From a bacterium (GTDB lineage: Bacteria > Vulcanimicrobiota > Xenobia > Xenobiales > Xenobiaceae): DNA of 44,378 nucleotides. Below the pieces are notes generated by a model. That model saw only the letters and a program-made list of their open reading frames with translations, made no database searches and was not told where the DNA came from. The stretch covers positions 1 to 44,378 of the forward strand of contig JAUNIO010000020.1 of assembly GCA_030535355.1 (NCBI GenBank), read 5' to 3'. Both the position numbers and the translations under genes were made by a program. Numbering within the stretch: the stretch's first letter is position 1; each line of letters starts with the position of its first letter. Below, in pieces: positions 7,126-15,094 of the stretch.

Positions 7126-7455
7126 ATGAACAACTTGCTGGACTTGTTTGCATCAGCTCTGCGAAGCGCAAGAATCAAACGTGGGCTGACACAGCGCGCT
7201 TTAGCGGAGCGATTGAATATGAGCGTCCGTACAATCATTGAAATAGAGCGGTGTAGAAGCAGCCCGAAGTTTGAAACTGTTATGCTGTTGGCGCAAGAGC
7301 TCAATGTCAGCTTAGACGCCATCGTTTTTCAGAACATGTCCACGAGCAATGTTTCAAAGAGCGTTATAGATTTCTTTGCAGGGAAGAGCGAATCTGAAAT
7401 CCAGAAGTATATTGCTCTATGCCAGCAAGCTGAAGCATTACAGGAAAAGAACTAA
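7126..7455 (+). CDS. XRE-family transcriptional regulator
   Basis: A 109-residue DNA-binding protein. The Cro/C1-type helix-turn-helix spans about residues 8-64 (RIKRGLTQRALAERLNMSVR, then IIEIERCRSSPKFETVMLLA). A short C-terminal region (about 70-109) may mediate dimerisation. GAGGTGA precedes the ATG. It faces away from the sigma-like gene and is convergent with the cargo operon. With the palindrome over its -10 box it is probably self-regulating and keeps ICE genes off by default. Tn1549-like ICEs carry comparable regulators here. Confidence 0.9.
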   Translation: MNNLLDLFASALRSARIKRGLTQRALAERLNMSVRTIIEIERCRSSPKFETVMLLAQELNVSLDAIVFQNMSTSNVSKSVIDFFAGKSESEIQKYIALCQQAEALQEKN

Positions 7456-7490
7456 CGCGGTCAGGCAGATTTGCCCGGCCGCGTTGTGCT
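7454..7490 (+). terminator. Weak terminator of XRE gene
   Basis: AACGCGG (7454-7460) and CCGCGTT (7479-7485) pair, with inner partial pairing, immediately overlapping the XRE stop. The tail GTGCTGTTATT is only moderately T-rich. Confidence 0.5.
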
Positions 7491-7546
7491 GTTATTATAA
7501 AATCGGACAAATTAGTATGGCGTTCATTTCACACTTAACACGTAAG

Positions 7547-7583
7547 ACGCATATACTTATTTATCGAAAAATATGCGTTTTCT
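7547..7583. terminator. Bidirectional terminator between XRE and cargo operon
   Basis: ACGCATAT (7547-7554) and ATATGCGT (7571-7578) form an 8-bp stem followed by TTTTCT on the plus strand. It lies eight bases beyond the stop of the last cargo gene, so it could also end the cargo transcript from the other side. Confidence 0.6.
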
Positions 7584-7590
7584 GACTTGC

Positions 7591-9411
7591 TTACTGACTC
7601 ACATCATTCCCATCAGATTGCTTCTTAGTGAGTCTCTCAACGCACAATTTACCATTCATCCTATATATTTTGTAATAAGTTGGAATTACATTCCAAACCT
7701 TATCAAAAACATTACATTGGAGCTTGAAAACCATTTCCGTCTCAAAACCATAGGTCATATATAAATATACATTCTCATCAAACCTGTTTAGTTCTTGCAA
7801 ATAAAGATTTCCTTTCTCACAACCACATAGATAAAAATTGGCAATTTCATTCATTGTGCCGTGAAAAAGATTTAATTCATTCTTCCTGTAGAATGAATCT
7901 AAGATTGAGCGAGATTGCAGCTCATTCGCATAATGAGAGATTATTCTTTCGCACGATAGATATATTTCTTGTAGACCATGGTTTATTATCAAGTAATTAA
8001 TGGTCCTAGAGAAGACAAAGTAAAGCCCTGAAAAACACGATACGAGGAAATCCATTCGGCTATACTTTCTCCGTACTTCTGTAGCAAAATCGTAGAAACA
8101 TGAAAAGTTATCCGGATCTTCTCGAAGCAAATCAACCACTTCGTTTGTTAAAACATGATAGTTAAATGCAATCGATAAATCACATTTTTTTAGATCTAAA
8201 GCCAACATCCCTTTAACTTTTTCCCCTTCAATCGTATTAGTTAGGGGAAAGAACTTATGAAGCTGTATTGTATTGACATTCATAATGAAGCAATGTTCAA
8301 TTAAGCTAATCGTCTCTAAAAAATCTTTTTCTGTTTCATCATAGAAGCCATAGATGAACGAAGTTGTTAACTTAATGCCCTCATCTATTATGCTCTTAAT
8401 CTTGCCTATTAACCCTGAGACATTTAAGTTCTTTCTCAAGATATACTGCATGGATTGAGAGCCCGTTTCAATACCAACGTATATGCCATAACAATTAGCT
8501 TTTTTCATTCGTTTAATCAAGTCTAAGTCTAGAGTGTCTATCCTAGACGAGCACTTCCATTTCCATTTGCATTCTTGCCTAGTAATCAGATCGCAAAAAT
8601 CAACAATGTATTTTCGGTTTGTAGTAAACATATCGTGGTCAAGCGAATAGTATTCAAAACCATACTTTCTTTGAAGTTCATTTATTTCTTCAACCAAAAC
8701 TGTCTGTTCCTTTAGCCTGCATTTTCGTTCCCAAAAAATGCTTGTTGAGCAAAAAGTACAATTAAACGGGCATCCTCTTCCAGTTTCAATTTGTAAATCT
8801 ATCGAATAGTCGTCTTTTGTTGATTGTGAATAAAAATAGCTAAACTCTCGACCATAATCATAATGCATATAGTCAGCAGAATAGTCTTTTGTGAAATCAA
8901 AGTCCGCTGTTTTCTTGTTGATTATTATCTCGCCGAGATTGTTTCTATAAGCAATGCCCGGTATTTTTGAAATGTCATTAGAAGCAAGCAATGCTTTTAT
9001 TAAGGAATTAAAGTATGGTTCTCCTTCTCCTATTCCAATAACATCGATAAAATCATATTTTTCCATGTTATCATATGGAGCAGCGGACACTTGAGGTCCT
9101 CCAAAGATAATAATTACATCTTTATTTATTTTTTTTAGGCGTTTCGCTACCAGAATGGAAAAAGGGTATGTTAAGCAAACCGTATAAAATTGGACAATCT
9201 TGGGCTTAAACCTCGCTATGTAATTTGCATACGTATCCCATATGTCATCGCAACTATCGGGCAGTCTCAGCTCACCCTCACGAAGAAGTCTATCAAAATT
9301 AACGATAAGTGATTCAATATTCCTATCTAATCTGTTTTGAAGAATTATTGAACCAAGGTCTGTTGTATGTAATTCCTGAAAGTACATTGTATTTACAAAA
9401 ATAATATCCAT
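7591..9411 (-). CDS. Cobalamin-binding-type radical SAM enzyme 1
   Basis: A 606-residue putative B12-dependent radical SAM enzyme. The N-terminal Rossmann-like cobalamin domain (about 1-140) shows IIFGGPQVSAAP and VIGIGEGEPY, hallmarks of this group; no DxHxxG lower-ligand motif is seen, which is common in B12 radical SAM methylases. The radical SAM core follows with GRGCPFNCTFC (Cys214, 218, 221). A long C-terminal region from about 420 has no family I recognise. It is the last gene of the operon: GGAGA lies five bases before ATG, and the start is eight bases after the preceding stop. Likely chemistry is C-methylation or another radical modification of the precursor peptide; the exact reaction and residue cannot be read. 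AT-rich coding, unlike the ICE backbone. Confidence 0.88.
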   Translation of the reverse strand: MDIIFVNTMYFQELHTTDLGSIILQNRLDRNIESLIVNFDRLLREGELRLPDSCDDIWDTYANYIARFKPKIVQFYTVCLTYPFSILVAKRLKKINKDVIIIFGGPQVSAAPYDNMEKYDFIDVIGIGEGEPYFNSLIKALLASNDISKIPGIAYRNNLGEIIINKKTADFDFTKDYSADYMHYDYGREFSYFYSQSTKDDYSIDLQIETGRGCPFNCTFCSTSIFWERKCRLKEQTVLVEEINELQRKYGFEYYSLDHDMFTTNRKYIVDFCDLITRQECKWKWKCSSRIDTLDLDLIKRMKKANCYGIYVGIETGSQSMQYILRKNLNVSGLIGKIKSIIDEGIKLTTSFIYGFYDETEKDFLETISLIEHCFIMNVNTIQLHKFFPLTNTIEGEKVKGMLALDLKKCDLSIAFNYHVLTNEVVDLLREDPDNFSCFYDFATEVRRKYSRMDFLVSCFSGLYFVFSRTINYLIINHGLQEIYLSCERIISHYANELQSRSILDSFYRKNELNLFHGTMNEIANFYLCGCEKGNLYLQELNRFDENVYLYMTYGFETEMVFKLQCNVFDKVWNVIPTYYKIYRMNGKLCVERLTKKQSDGNDVSQ

Positions 9412-9419
9412 ATTGTCTC

Positions 9420-10139
9420 CTAATAGAATAATTTGAATAAATTGTTAGATCCAAGGCTCCCCTTGACCAAACAAAGTTCTTCAGCATAACACACTCCTAT
9501 CTTGTTACCATTTATACGATCCGTCGATTCTATTATTGAAAGCAAATCTCTATTAACATCCGTCACCGTAGCTCCTTCTGTCATGAGAATCTGACTTTTA
9601 TATGTTTTGATTAGTTTCTTCTTCTCTTCGTACACTCCTGAAACATCTAAATATATTTTAGCCCAACAGTCATCAGTTGGAGTAGTTTTCCCAGGGAAAC
9701 GGTAACTCAAAAGATATTTGCAGTTATATGGCGAACCATATCTATCTACACAGAAAGAGCTTGCAGCCATCTCGACGCTTTTTTTTACAAGCAAGGAGGT
9801 TTGAATATGATCTGGGTGAAGATCATTTGAAGATGGAAGAACAATTATGCTTGGTTTAAACTTCCGTATTACACTTATAATTGAAAAAAGTTGATCCTCG
9901 TTATAGCTACTGATACTCATATCAGCAAAACCTAAATGTGTATAATGAATGTTTGGGTTTACGGAAGCAACCATGTCGGATTCAAGTCGTCTAATTTCCT
10001 TTGTTCCATTTGCAGCGGCGCCTCCATCAGTCATCACTACAATTTCTGTAGGATATCGATTACAATGTAAAAGAACAGTTCCTCCCAGGACAAATTCAAC
10101 ATCATCCGGGTGGGGAGAGAAGAATACTATTCCTGCCAT
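9420..10139 (-). CDS. PIG-L/LmbE-family deacetylase
   Basis: A zinc-dependent de-N-acetylase of the family that removes acetyl from GlcNAc conjugates (mycothiol MshB, bacillithiol BshB, teicoplanin aglycone deacetylase). The N-terminal metal motif SPHPDDVEFVLGG (HPDD at 10-13) and the second HPDH (108-111) are both intact. The 239 residues are normal for the family. The start at 10139 was chosen because GGAGG lies five bases upstream; an in-frame upstream ATG would include that Shine-Dalgarno. With the glycosyltransferase in the same operon, the economical reading is transfer of an N-acetyl-aminosugar followed by deacetylation to a free amino sugar. The substrate is inferred; deacetylation of another intermediate remains possible. 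Confidence 0.88.
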   Translation of the reverse strand: MAGIVFFSPHPDDVEFVLGGTVLLHCNRYPTEIVVMTDGGAAANGTKEIRRLESDMVASVNPNIHYTHLGFADMSISSYNEDQLFSIISVIRKFKPSIIVLPSSNDLHPDHIQTSLLVKKSVEMAASSFCVDRYGSPYNCKYLLSYRFPGKTTPTDDCWAKIYLDVSGVYEEKKKLIKTYKSQILMTEGATVTDVNRDLLSIIESTDRINGNKIGVCYAEELCLVKGSLGSNNLFKLFY

Positions 10140-10203
10140 TTTGACCTCCATAAGCACTCTATTTTTTTATCGTTCCGCCTGATCTCTCCAAAGATATCCA
10201 CTA

Positions 10204-11160
10204 CTATTTGCGCAAGTATATTCGTTTTGTTGATCTAATCATCTGCCGCTCACTTTCGAGCTTAAGAAACTCATCATATTCAGATTGCATGATTTCATCA
10301 TCCTCAAGCGCTTTTCTTATTCTACATCCAGGTTCTATTGTGTGTGTACAATTAGAAAAGCGGCATTCTTTAGCCAACTCGTAGATGTGCTGAAACAATC
10401 CCGGTGTTGTCTCAACATTCCATAAAGCAAGCTCTCTAATGCCGGGTGTGTCAATTACCCACGCATGTATTTTTGAACAATAGTGCAATGTTCTGGATGT
10501 TGTTGTATGGCGGCCCCTATTTGATTTCACGCTATAGGATGATGTTGGCTGTTTATCATAGCCCAGAAGCGAATTAACTATTGTAGATTTTCCAACTCCC
10601 GAGGGACCAACTAAAGCCATTGTTTCACCACATCCAAGAAAACTACTTAAAATTGATAAATCATCCTTTTTGGCGCAAACATCTTGAACTATAACTCCTG
10701 GAAGATTCTTTTTTATTCGTACAACTTCGTCGGCTGTATCCTTGCATAAATCTGATTGCGTTAATAACAGCATTTGACGAAAATTGCCTGAAAATCCAAA
10801 CAAAAACCTATTAACAACACTTAACCGTATGCTTTCGCGCATTGATAAGCAAACGCAAACAAGATCGATGTTTGTTGCAATAATCTGTTCTCTCATTTGA
10901 TTCCCAGATACTTTTCTCGATAAAGAGTTTTTCCGTGGCAGCACTTCGTTGATTAATACTCCATTATTATTTTCAAATTTGCACCAATCTCCAACGGCTG
11001 GAAGCACATCTCTTACTACCTTTTTAGAGAAAGAAGCAAAAGAGCATCCTCCACTACTTTCCAAAGAAATGCGATTTCTTTGGACACAAGTTATTCTACC
11101 AACATTGTTTGGAAGTGAGTTGGAACCACTATAAATCTTGTACGCAGTTTCAATATCCAT
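10204..11160 (-). CDS. RsgA-like circularly permuted GTPase
   Basis: A 318-residue paralogue of RsgA (YjeQ/EngC), the GTPase that checks late 30S ribosomal subunit assembly. All hallmarks are present in permuted order: an OB-like N-terminus (PAVGDWCKF, 55-62), G4-like TQSD (134-137), P-loop GPSGVGKST (185-193), GRHTTT (216-221), DTPG (237-240) and the C-terminal zinc motif C266, C271, H273, C279. G4 is TQxD instead of the usual NKxD or TKxD. The start at 11160 lies two bases after the MFS stop, implying coupled translation; a longer frame exists only because it shadows the MFS gene. Housekeeping rsgA sits elsewhere in Firmicutes, near prkC/rpe. Here it lies inside a biosynthetic operon, so I infer a ribosome-protection or immunity role. 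Confidence 0.9.
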   Translation of the reverse strand: MDIETAYKIYSGSNSLPNNVGRITCVQRNRISLESSGGCSFASFSKKVVRDVLPAVGDWCKFENNNGVLINEVLPRKNSLSRKVSGNQMREQIIATNIDLVCVCLSMRESIRLSVVNRFLFGFSGNFRQMLLLTQSDLCKDTADEVVRIKKNLPGVIVQDVCAKKDDLSILSSFLGCGETMALVGPSGVGKSTIVNSLLGYDKQPTSSYSVKSNRGRHTTTSRTLHYCSKIHAWVIDTPGIRELALWNVETTPGLFQHIYELAKECRFSNCTHTIEPGCRIRKALEDDEIMQSEYDEFLKLESERQMIRSTKRIYLRK

Positions 11161-11162
11161 TC

Positions 11163-12431
11163 TTATTTCTTTTTCTCCTCTAGTTTTTGATATGTTTTCT
11201 TCATTATCATATATGTTACAAAAAGGCCTACAGATGAGCATGCAAATGAAATAAAAATCGAAAAACGATCCGCAAAATAACCATATAGTAATTGTCCTAA
11301 GGGTGTTGAAACAATTGCGCAAAGTTGAATAATAGAAGTAATTCTCCCTAGCACTTGTTCTGGTATTCTTCTTTTGATTGTAACTGTTGTAGCTATACTC
11401 ATAATAGTAATAATAATTACGGACAACATCATTGCTCCAGCAACAATGTATAGTAATAATCCCGAATACACACTTGGTAAGTGTTTTGTTGTAAACGACA
11501 GTATAAGCATTAAGGATGCACAAGAAAGTGTTCCTTTCAGATTAGCGTTATGCTCGGCTTGATCCTTTATTAACCACATTGCAATAAATGGAGCTATTAT
11601 TCCCGCAATTCCAAGCGCAAAATTATATGCTGTATATATCTCAATACTCGACTTCATAGTAATACGAATAAAGTGAGGAACAGTAACAGAAAAAAGTGGA
11701 CTAACAAAAAAGTTAAAAAGAGGAGCAAATAGCACAAGCCCAAGTACATAATTGTATTCCCGTAAAGAAGAAATTGCTTCTTTATAAGAAGCCATAGTTC
11801 CTCGGAACATGGGATGTTTGTTCATTTCATCAGGAACTTTTGTCCTACTATTTGTCCTGCCTCGCAATAGCAACGTCAATAAAAAAGCCCCTAACTCGGT
11901 AATCAAAGTTACTATCAATATAGCATGTAGACCGAATAATCCATAAGCAAATCCCGCTATAACTGGCGATAGTATCTCAACTATCCCATCATCCAACGAA
12001 GAGAGCTTGCTCGCGGCTGAAATCTGATCCTCATCTATAACACAGACAATTGCTTTCGCATCTGATGCAGAAATAAGCGTTTCGCAGAGTTCAAGACAAA
12101 TAACCAATATATAAATAAGTGGAACATTGAGTGGGCATATAAGTGTATGTATTAAAAAGAAGCTTAACATCAAAGTTACAAGCCCAAGCGCTCCTAACTT
12201 TAAGATGCGTAAGCATTCCTTATAATCGGCTAAATAACCAGCTATCGGTGTTCCAATGATTCTTGGAAAAATAATCACCGAAAGGACAGTAGAAAAAACC
12301 AACGCTGATCCAGTTAAATCTAACACATAAATCGCTAGTGCAAATTGCAATATGTTTGAAGCGAGGCGCATAAGGGTTGTTGATCCCCAGTACCCTAAAA
12401 AAGATTTGTTTTTTAATAACCTCTTGTACAT
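11163..12431 (-). CDS. MFS exporter
   Basis: A 422-residue major facilitator superfamily permease with roughly 12 hydrophobic segments, 6+6, and a motif-A-like loop after TM2 (GTPIAGYLADYKECLRIL). It resembles the drug-efflux MFS group often annotated as macrolide/multidrug exporters. AGGAG precedes ATG 12431 by six bases; upstream in-frame ATGs lie inside the glycosyltransferase end and are not used. It sits between glycosyltransferase and RsgA-like GTPase, with tight spacing on both sides. Export of the finished product, and so self-protection, is the likely job. No peptidase-containing ABC transporter is visible in this operon. Confidence 0.88.
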   Translation of the reverse strand: MYKRLLKNKSFLGYWGSTTLMRLASNILQFALAIYVLDLTGSALVFSTVLSVIIFPRIIGTPIAGYLADYKECLRILKLGALGLVTLMLSFFLIHTLICPLNVPLIYILVICLELCETLISASDAKAIVCVIDEDQISAASKLSSLDDGIVEILSPVIAGFAYGLFGLHAILIVTLITELGAFLLTLLLRGRTNSRTKVPDEMNKHPMFRGTMASYKEAISSLREYNYVLGLVLFAPLFNFFVSPLFSVTVPHFIRITMKSSIEIYTAYNFALGIAGIIAPFIAMWLIKDQAEHNANLKGTLSCASLMLILSFTTKHLPSVYSGLLLYIVAGAMMLSVIIITIMSIATTVTIKRRIPEQVLGRITSIIQLCAIVSTPLGQLLYGYFADRFSIFISFACSSVGLFVTYMIMKKTYQKLEEKKK

Positions 12432-12444
12432 GCTTTTCTCCTGA

Positions 12445-13530
12445 TTAATTTTCCGAGTTTTGGAGCTTTTCTTCTCGTCCAAGAAACGTATCAATATACT
12501 CAGAAAAAGTGTTTTTTAAATATCGTTGCTTGTACGCCATCGCATTTTCAAATGCTCTTTGGCAATTTATAGCATAAATTGACGGAGTAAGCGTTTTTTT
12601 AAGTGCCTCTCTCCAAATAATATAGTTCGAATAATCGTTAATCAAAAAATCATTGCTTCTTGCTGCTTCAGGTATGCCACCATTATTGCTAGCTAAAACT
12701 GGTATAGAATTAAGACCTGCTTCAATGATTCCACGACCAAGGCCCTCTGCTTCTTGTGATGGCATCAGGAGTAATTTGCAGTTGGAATAAATCTTCGAAA
12801 ACACATTTTCAGTTTTCTCAAACGTAATACTGTGTTCAACATTTATTCCCTTTCTGGTACACGGCAAAACATTTCCCCATGTTTCTCTTATAACGAATTT
12901 CTCGTTCTGGAATTCTTTAGACAGTTGTAGGACAATATCGATTCCTTTAGATTTAATCGGATTAAAAAACAATATATTCCTGCGGCATAAGCTCTGAGTC
13001 TTAAACCTTTTGCTGGGGATACGCGGATATATCACTTTAGCTTTAAACTTCAATGATGGATGTATCGAATCCAGAAGAAACTGTGACATGCACACAATAC
13101 CTTTCACTGCCGGACTCCTCAAGCATTCAATATCAGTATCGGAGTTAAGACCTGAAGAATGAACGCCGTGAATCAAATACAATAATGGCTTGTTCTCTAA
13201 TGCGCAGTATTTTGCTAATGGTCGTAGAAAATTTAGTTGAGAAATAATCAGATCTGGACTGATCTCGCGAATCAACTTAAGAGCTCTCTCCTCAAAATTG
13301 TCTTTTGAATTAAAGAACACCTTACAGAACGGATCGTTAATAATTGTCAATCCATTTTTACGCACCTTATCATATTTTTGCATACGAAGTAACGTACTCT
13401 CATTGCTGTTAATGCTATAAACTATATGGCCTTTATCAAACAACTCCTCCAAGAACTCATCAATAGTTATCTCAGCACCAGACTGATGATAGGGGGGAAG
13501 GCTATTCATATTACAATGAAGAATCTTCAT
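12445..13530 (-). CDS. Glycosyltransferase, GT4 (GT-B) type
   Basis: A 361-residue cytosolic GT-B glycosyltransferase. The C-terminal donor-binding domain contains the retaining GT4 E-x7-E signature in EAEGLGRGIIEAGLNSIPVL followed by GGIPEA. The N-terminal acceptor domain begins MKILHCNMNSLPPYHQSGAE. GGAG stands nine bases before ATG, and the gene overlaps the preceding radical SAM gene by 20 bases, supporting coupled translation. It probably attaches a sugar to the peptide or a small precursor. The PIG-L deacetylase downstream suggests GlcNAc or a related N-acetyl sugar, as in BshA/BshB and MshA/MshB pairs. Acceptor identity is unknown. Confidence 0.87.
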   Translation of the reverse strand: MKILHCNMNSLPPYHQSGAEITIDEFLEELFDKGHIVYSINSNESTLLRMQKYDKVRKNGLTIINDPFCKVFFNSKDNFEERALKLIREISPDLIISQLNFLRPLAKYCALENKPLLYLIHGVHSSGLNSDTDIECLRSPAVKGIVCMSQFLLDSIHPSLKFKAKVIYPRIPSKRFKTQSLCRRNILFFNPIKSKGIDIVLQLSKEFQNEKFVIRETWGNVLPCTRKGINVEHSITFEKTENVFSKIYSNCKLLLMPSQEAEGLGRGIIEAGLNSIPVLASNNGGIPEAARSNDFLINDYSNYIIWREALKKTLTPSIYAINCQRAFENAMAYKQRYLKNTFSEYIDTFLGREEKLQNSEN

Positions 13531-15094
13531 TTAGGCATTCTCCTATTATCTGCTTTTTCATTATTCCGCTAGAAGCACAAAACTCTATGAGCCTTCCTAC
13601 ATACTCATAAACGGGTAATACATCGATATCCGGAACAAGAGAATGAATGTGTGAACATAGATCCGCAACCTTTTTTCCTTCACTTGATAAGTCATTAAAT
13701 AATTGTGCAAATTGCTCGAGTGGAACATGCTGCATAATTCTTTCAATTGCATTTGAATACATGAGGTTCTCAATCCCAAAAAAATCAAATTGGAGTCTTA
13801 ATCCTCGTGCACTTATGGTATAGTCCTTCATCTCACTTTCCAAAAAGCTCTTTGGCATATAATTCAGAAAAACCGCATATCTATACTCATCTCCAGGATA
13901 TAAATCAATACCACTTTCCATGGCAATATTGTAATACGGTGTTCCCTTGAATGGCGTTGCAAAGTATCTTGATGAGACAAACAAAGCCTTTTGTTTTTTA
14001 TATTGGCGTAACACCTCATTTGTTCGATAAAGAGATTGCAATGTCTCCCCCACATAGAAAGACATTACTAAAAACTCAATCATCTCGAAATCAACACCGC
14101 AAAGGTATTCATAAGCTTTTCTAAAAGTGCTTTTTACATTCTTTTTATTCATCGTTAAATATAGGCCGTCATCGTCCGTTTCAAACCCAAGCTCAAATCC
14201 TTTACATCCGGCTTTCTTCATTTTGGGAAGTAATTCCTTATGTTTTAGTATTATTTCTGGGCGTGATAGACAAATCCAATTTACATTTAAACCAGTTGAA
14301 ATGATCAATTCTGTAAACTGGTCAACCCATTCTGGATTAATCAGTAAATTATCATCGTAAAAATGATAATCAGAGATTCCCCACTTGATTTGATTGTTTT
14401 TAATTTCATTGAACACATCTATAGGATTCCTATATCTGACTTTTGTTGTCCATGTAAGATGGGTAGAACAAAAGTCGCATTTGAATGGGCACCCCCTTGA
14501 TGCCATAACAGGTAACGCCGGCCTGCTTTTATTTAAATGAATATTCTCGTTATATTTTGATAAATCAAAAATAGACCAGTCTGGCGCGGGAATATTACTT
14601 CCGTTAATACACACTTTGGGTTCAAAGATATTTCTTTCCACAGAGTTTTTTGTGCATATGTTTATACACTCATCCAAAGGTTCCTCTGAGTTGCAAAACT
14701 CATACAGTATAATTTTCTCTATCGCCTCTTCTCCTTCTCCAACAACGGCATAATCGGCACCACATCGCACAAACTCCTGTGGAGAAACAGATACATGGTT
14801 TCCTCCGCAAATCACCAACGGATTGTAGATCCCTTTAACCTTTTCTATTATTTCTTTTGCTTGTCTTGCCTGCATGGTCTTAATCGTAATAGCAATTATA
14901 TCAGGGCGAGAACAATTTATGGCTTTAATAATCTGTTCCTCATCTAAAGCGTCTGCCAAAGCATCAACAAAAGAGAATTCAATCCAATCAAATTTGTCAT
15001 GCAAATAATTGTATAGAGTTGCGATTCCCAAATGAGGTGGGACATATCTTCCCATGCCTTTGAATGGTGGTCTAATAAACATCATTTTTTTCAT
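13511..15094 (-). CDS. Cobalamin-binding-type radical SAM enzyme 2
   Basis: A 527-residue enzyme with an N-terminal B12-binding domain (about 1-140; ICGGNHVSVSPQEF and ADYAVVGEGEEA) and a radical SAM core (ASRGCPFKCDFC; Cys202, 206, 209). A helical C-terminal domain follows from about 400. This layout matches B12-dependent radical SAM methyltransferases and oxidoreductases of the BchE/P-methylase broad group. It overlaps the preceding radical SAM gene by four bases (ATGA) and the glycosyltransferase by 20, so all three are translated together. It is distinct in sequence from the other two radical SAM enzymes, which argues for different target residues or reactions rather than recent duplication. 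Confidence 0.88.
   Translation of the reverse strand: MKKMMFIRPPFKGMGRYVPPHLGIATLYNYLHDKFDWIEFSFVDALADALDEEQIIKAINCSRPDIIAITIKTMQARQAKEIIEKVKGIYNPLVICGGNHVSVSPQEFVRCGADYAVVGEGEEAIEKIILYEFCNSEEPLDECINICTKNSVERNIFEPKVCINGSNIPAPDWSIFDLSKYNENIHLNKSRPALPVMASRGCPFKCDFCSTHLTWTTKVRYRNPIDVFNEIKNNQIKWGISDYHFYDDNLLINPEWVDQFTELIISTGLNVNWICLSRPEIILKHKELLPKMKKAGCKGFELGFETDDDGLYLTMNKKNVKSTFRKAYEYLCGVDFEMIEFLVMSFYVGETLQSLYRTNEVLRQYKKQKALFVSSRYFATPFKGTPYYNIAMESGIDLYPGDEYRYAVFLNYMPKSFLESEMKDYTISARGLRLQFDFFGIENLMYSNAIERIMQHVPLEQFAQLFNDLSSEGKKVADLCSHIHSLVPDIDVLPVYEYVGRLIEFCASSGIMKKQIIGECLNEDSSL

Noticed and set aside
11161-11523. N-terminal extension of the RsgA-like GTPase frame
   Set aside because: It overlaps the MFS C-terminus in another frame, has no ribosome site, and real homology begins at the ATG two bases after the MFS stop.
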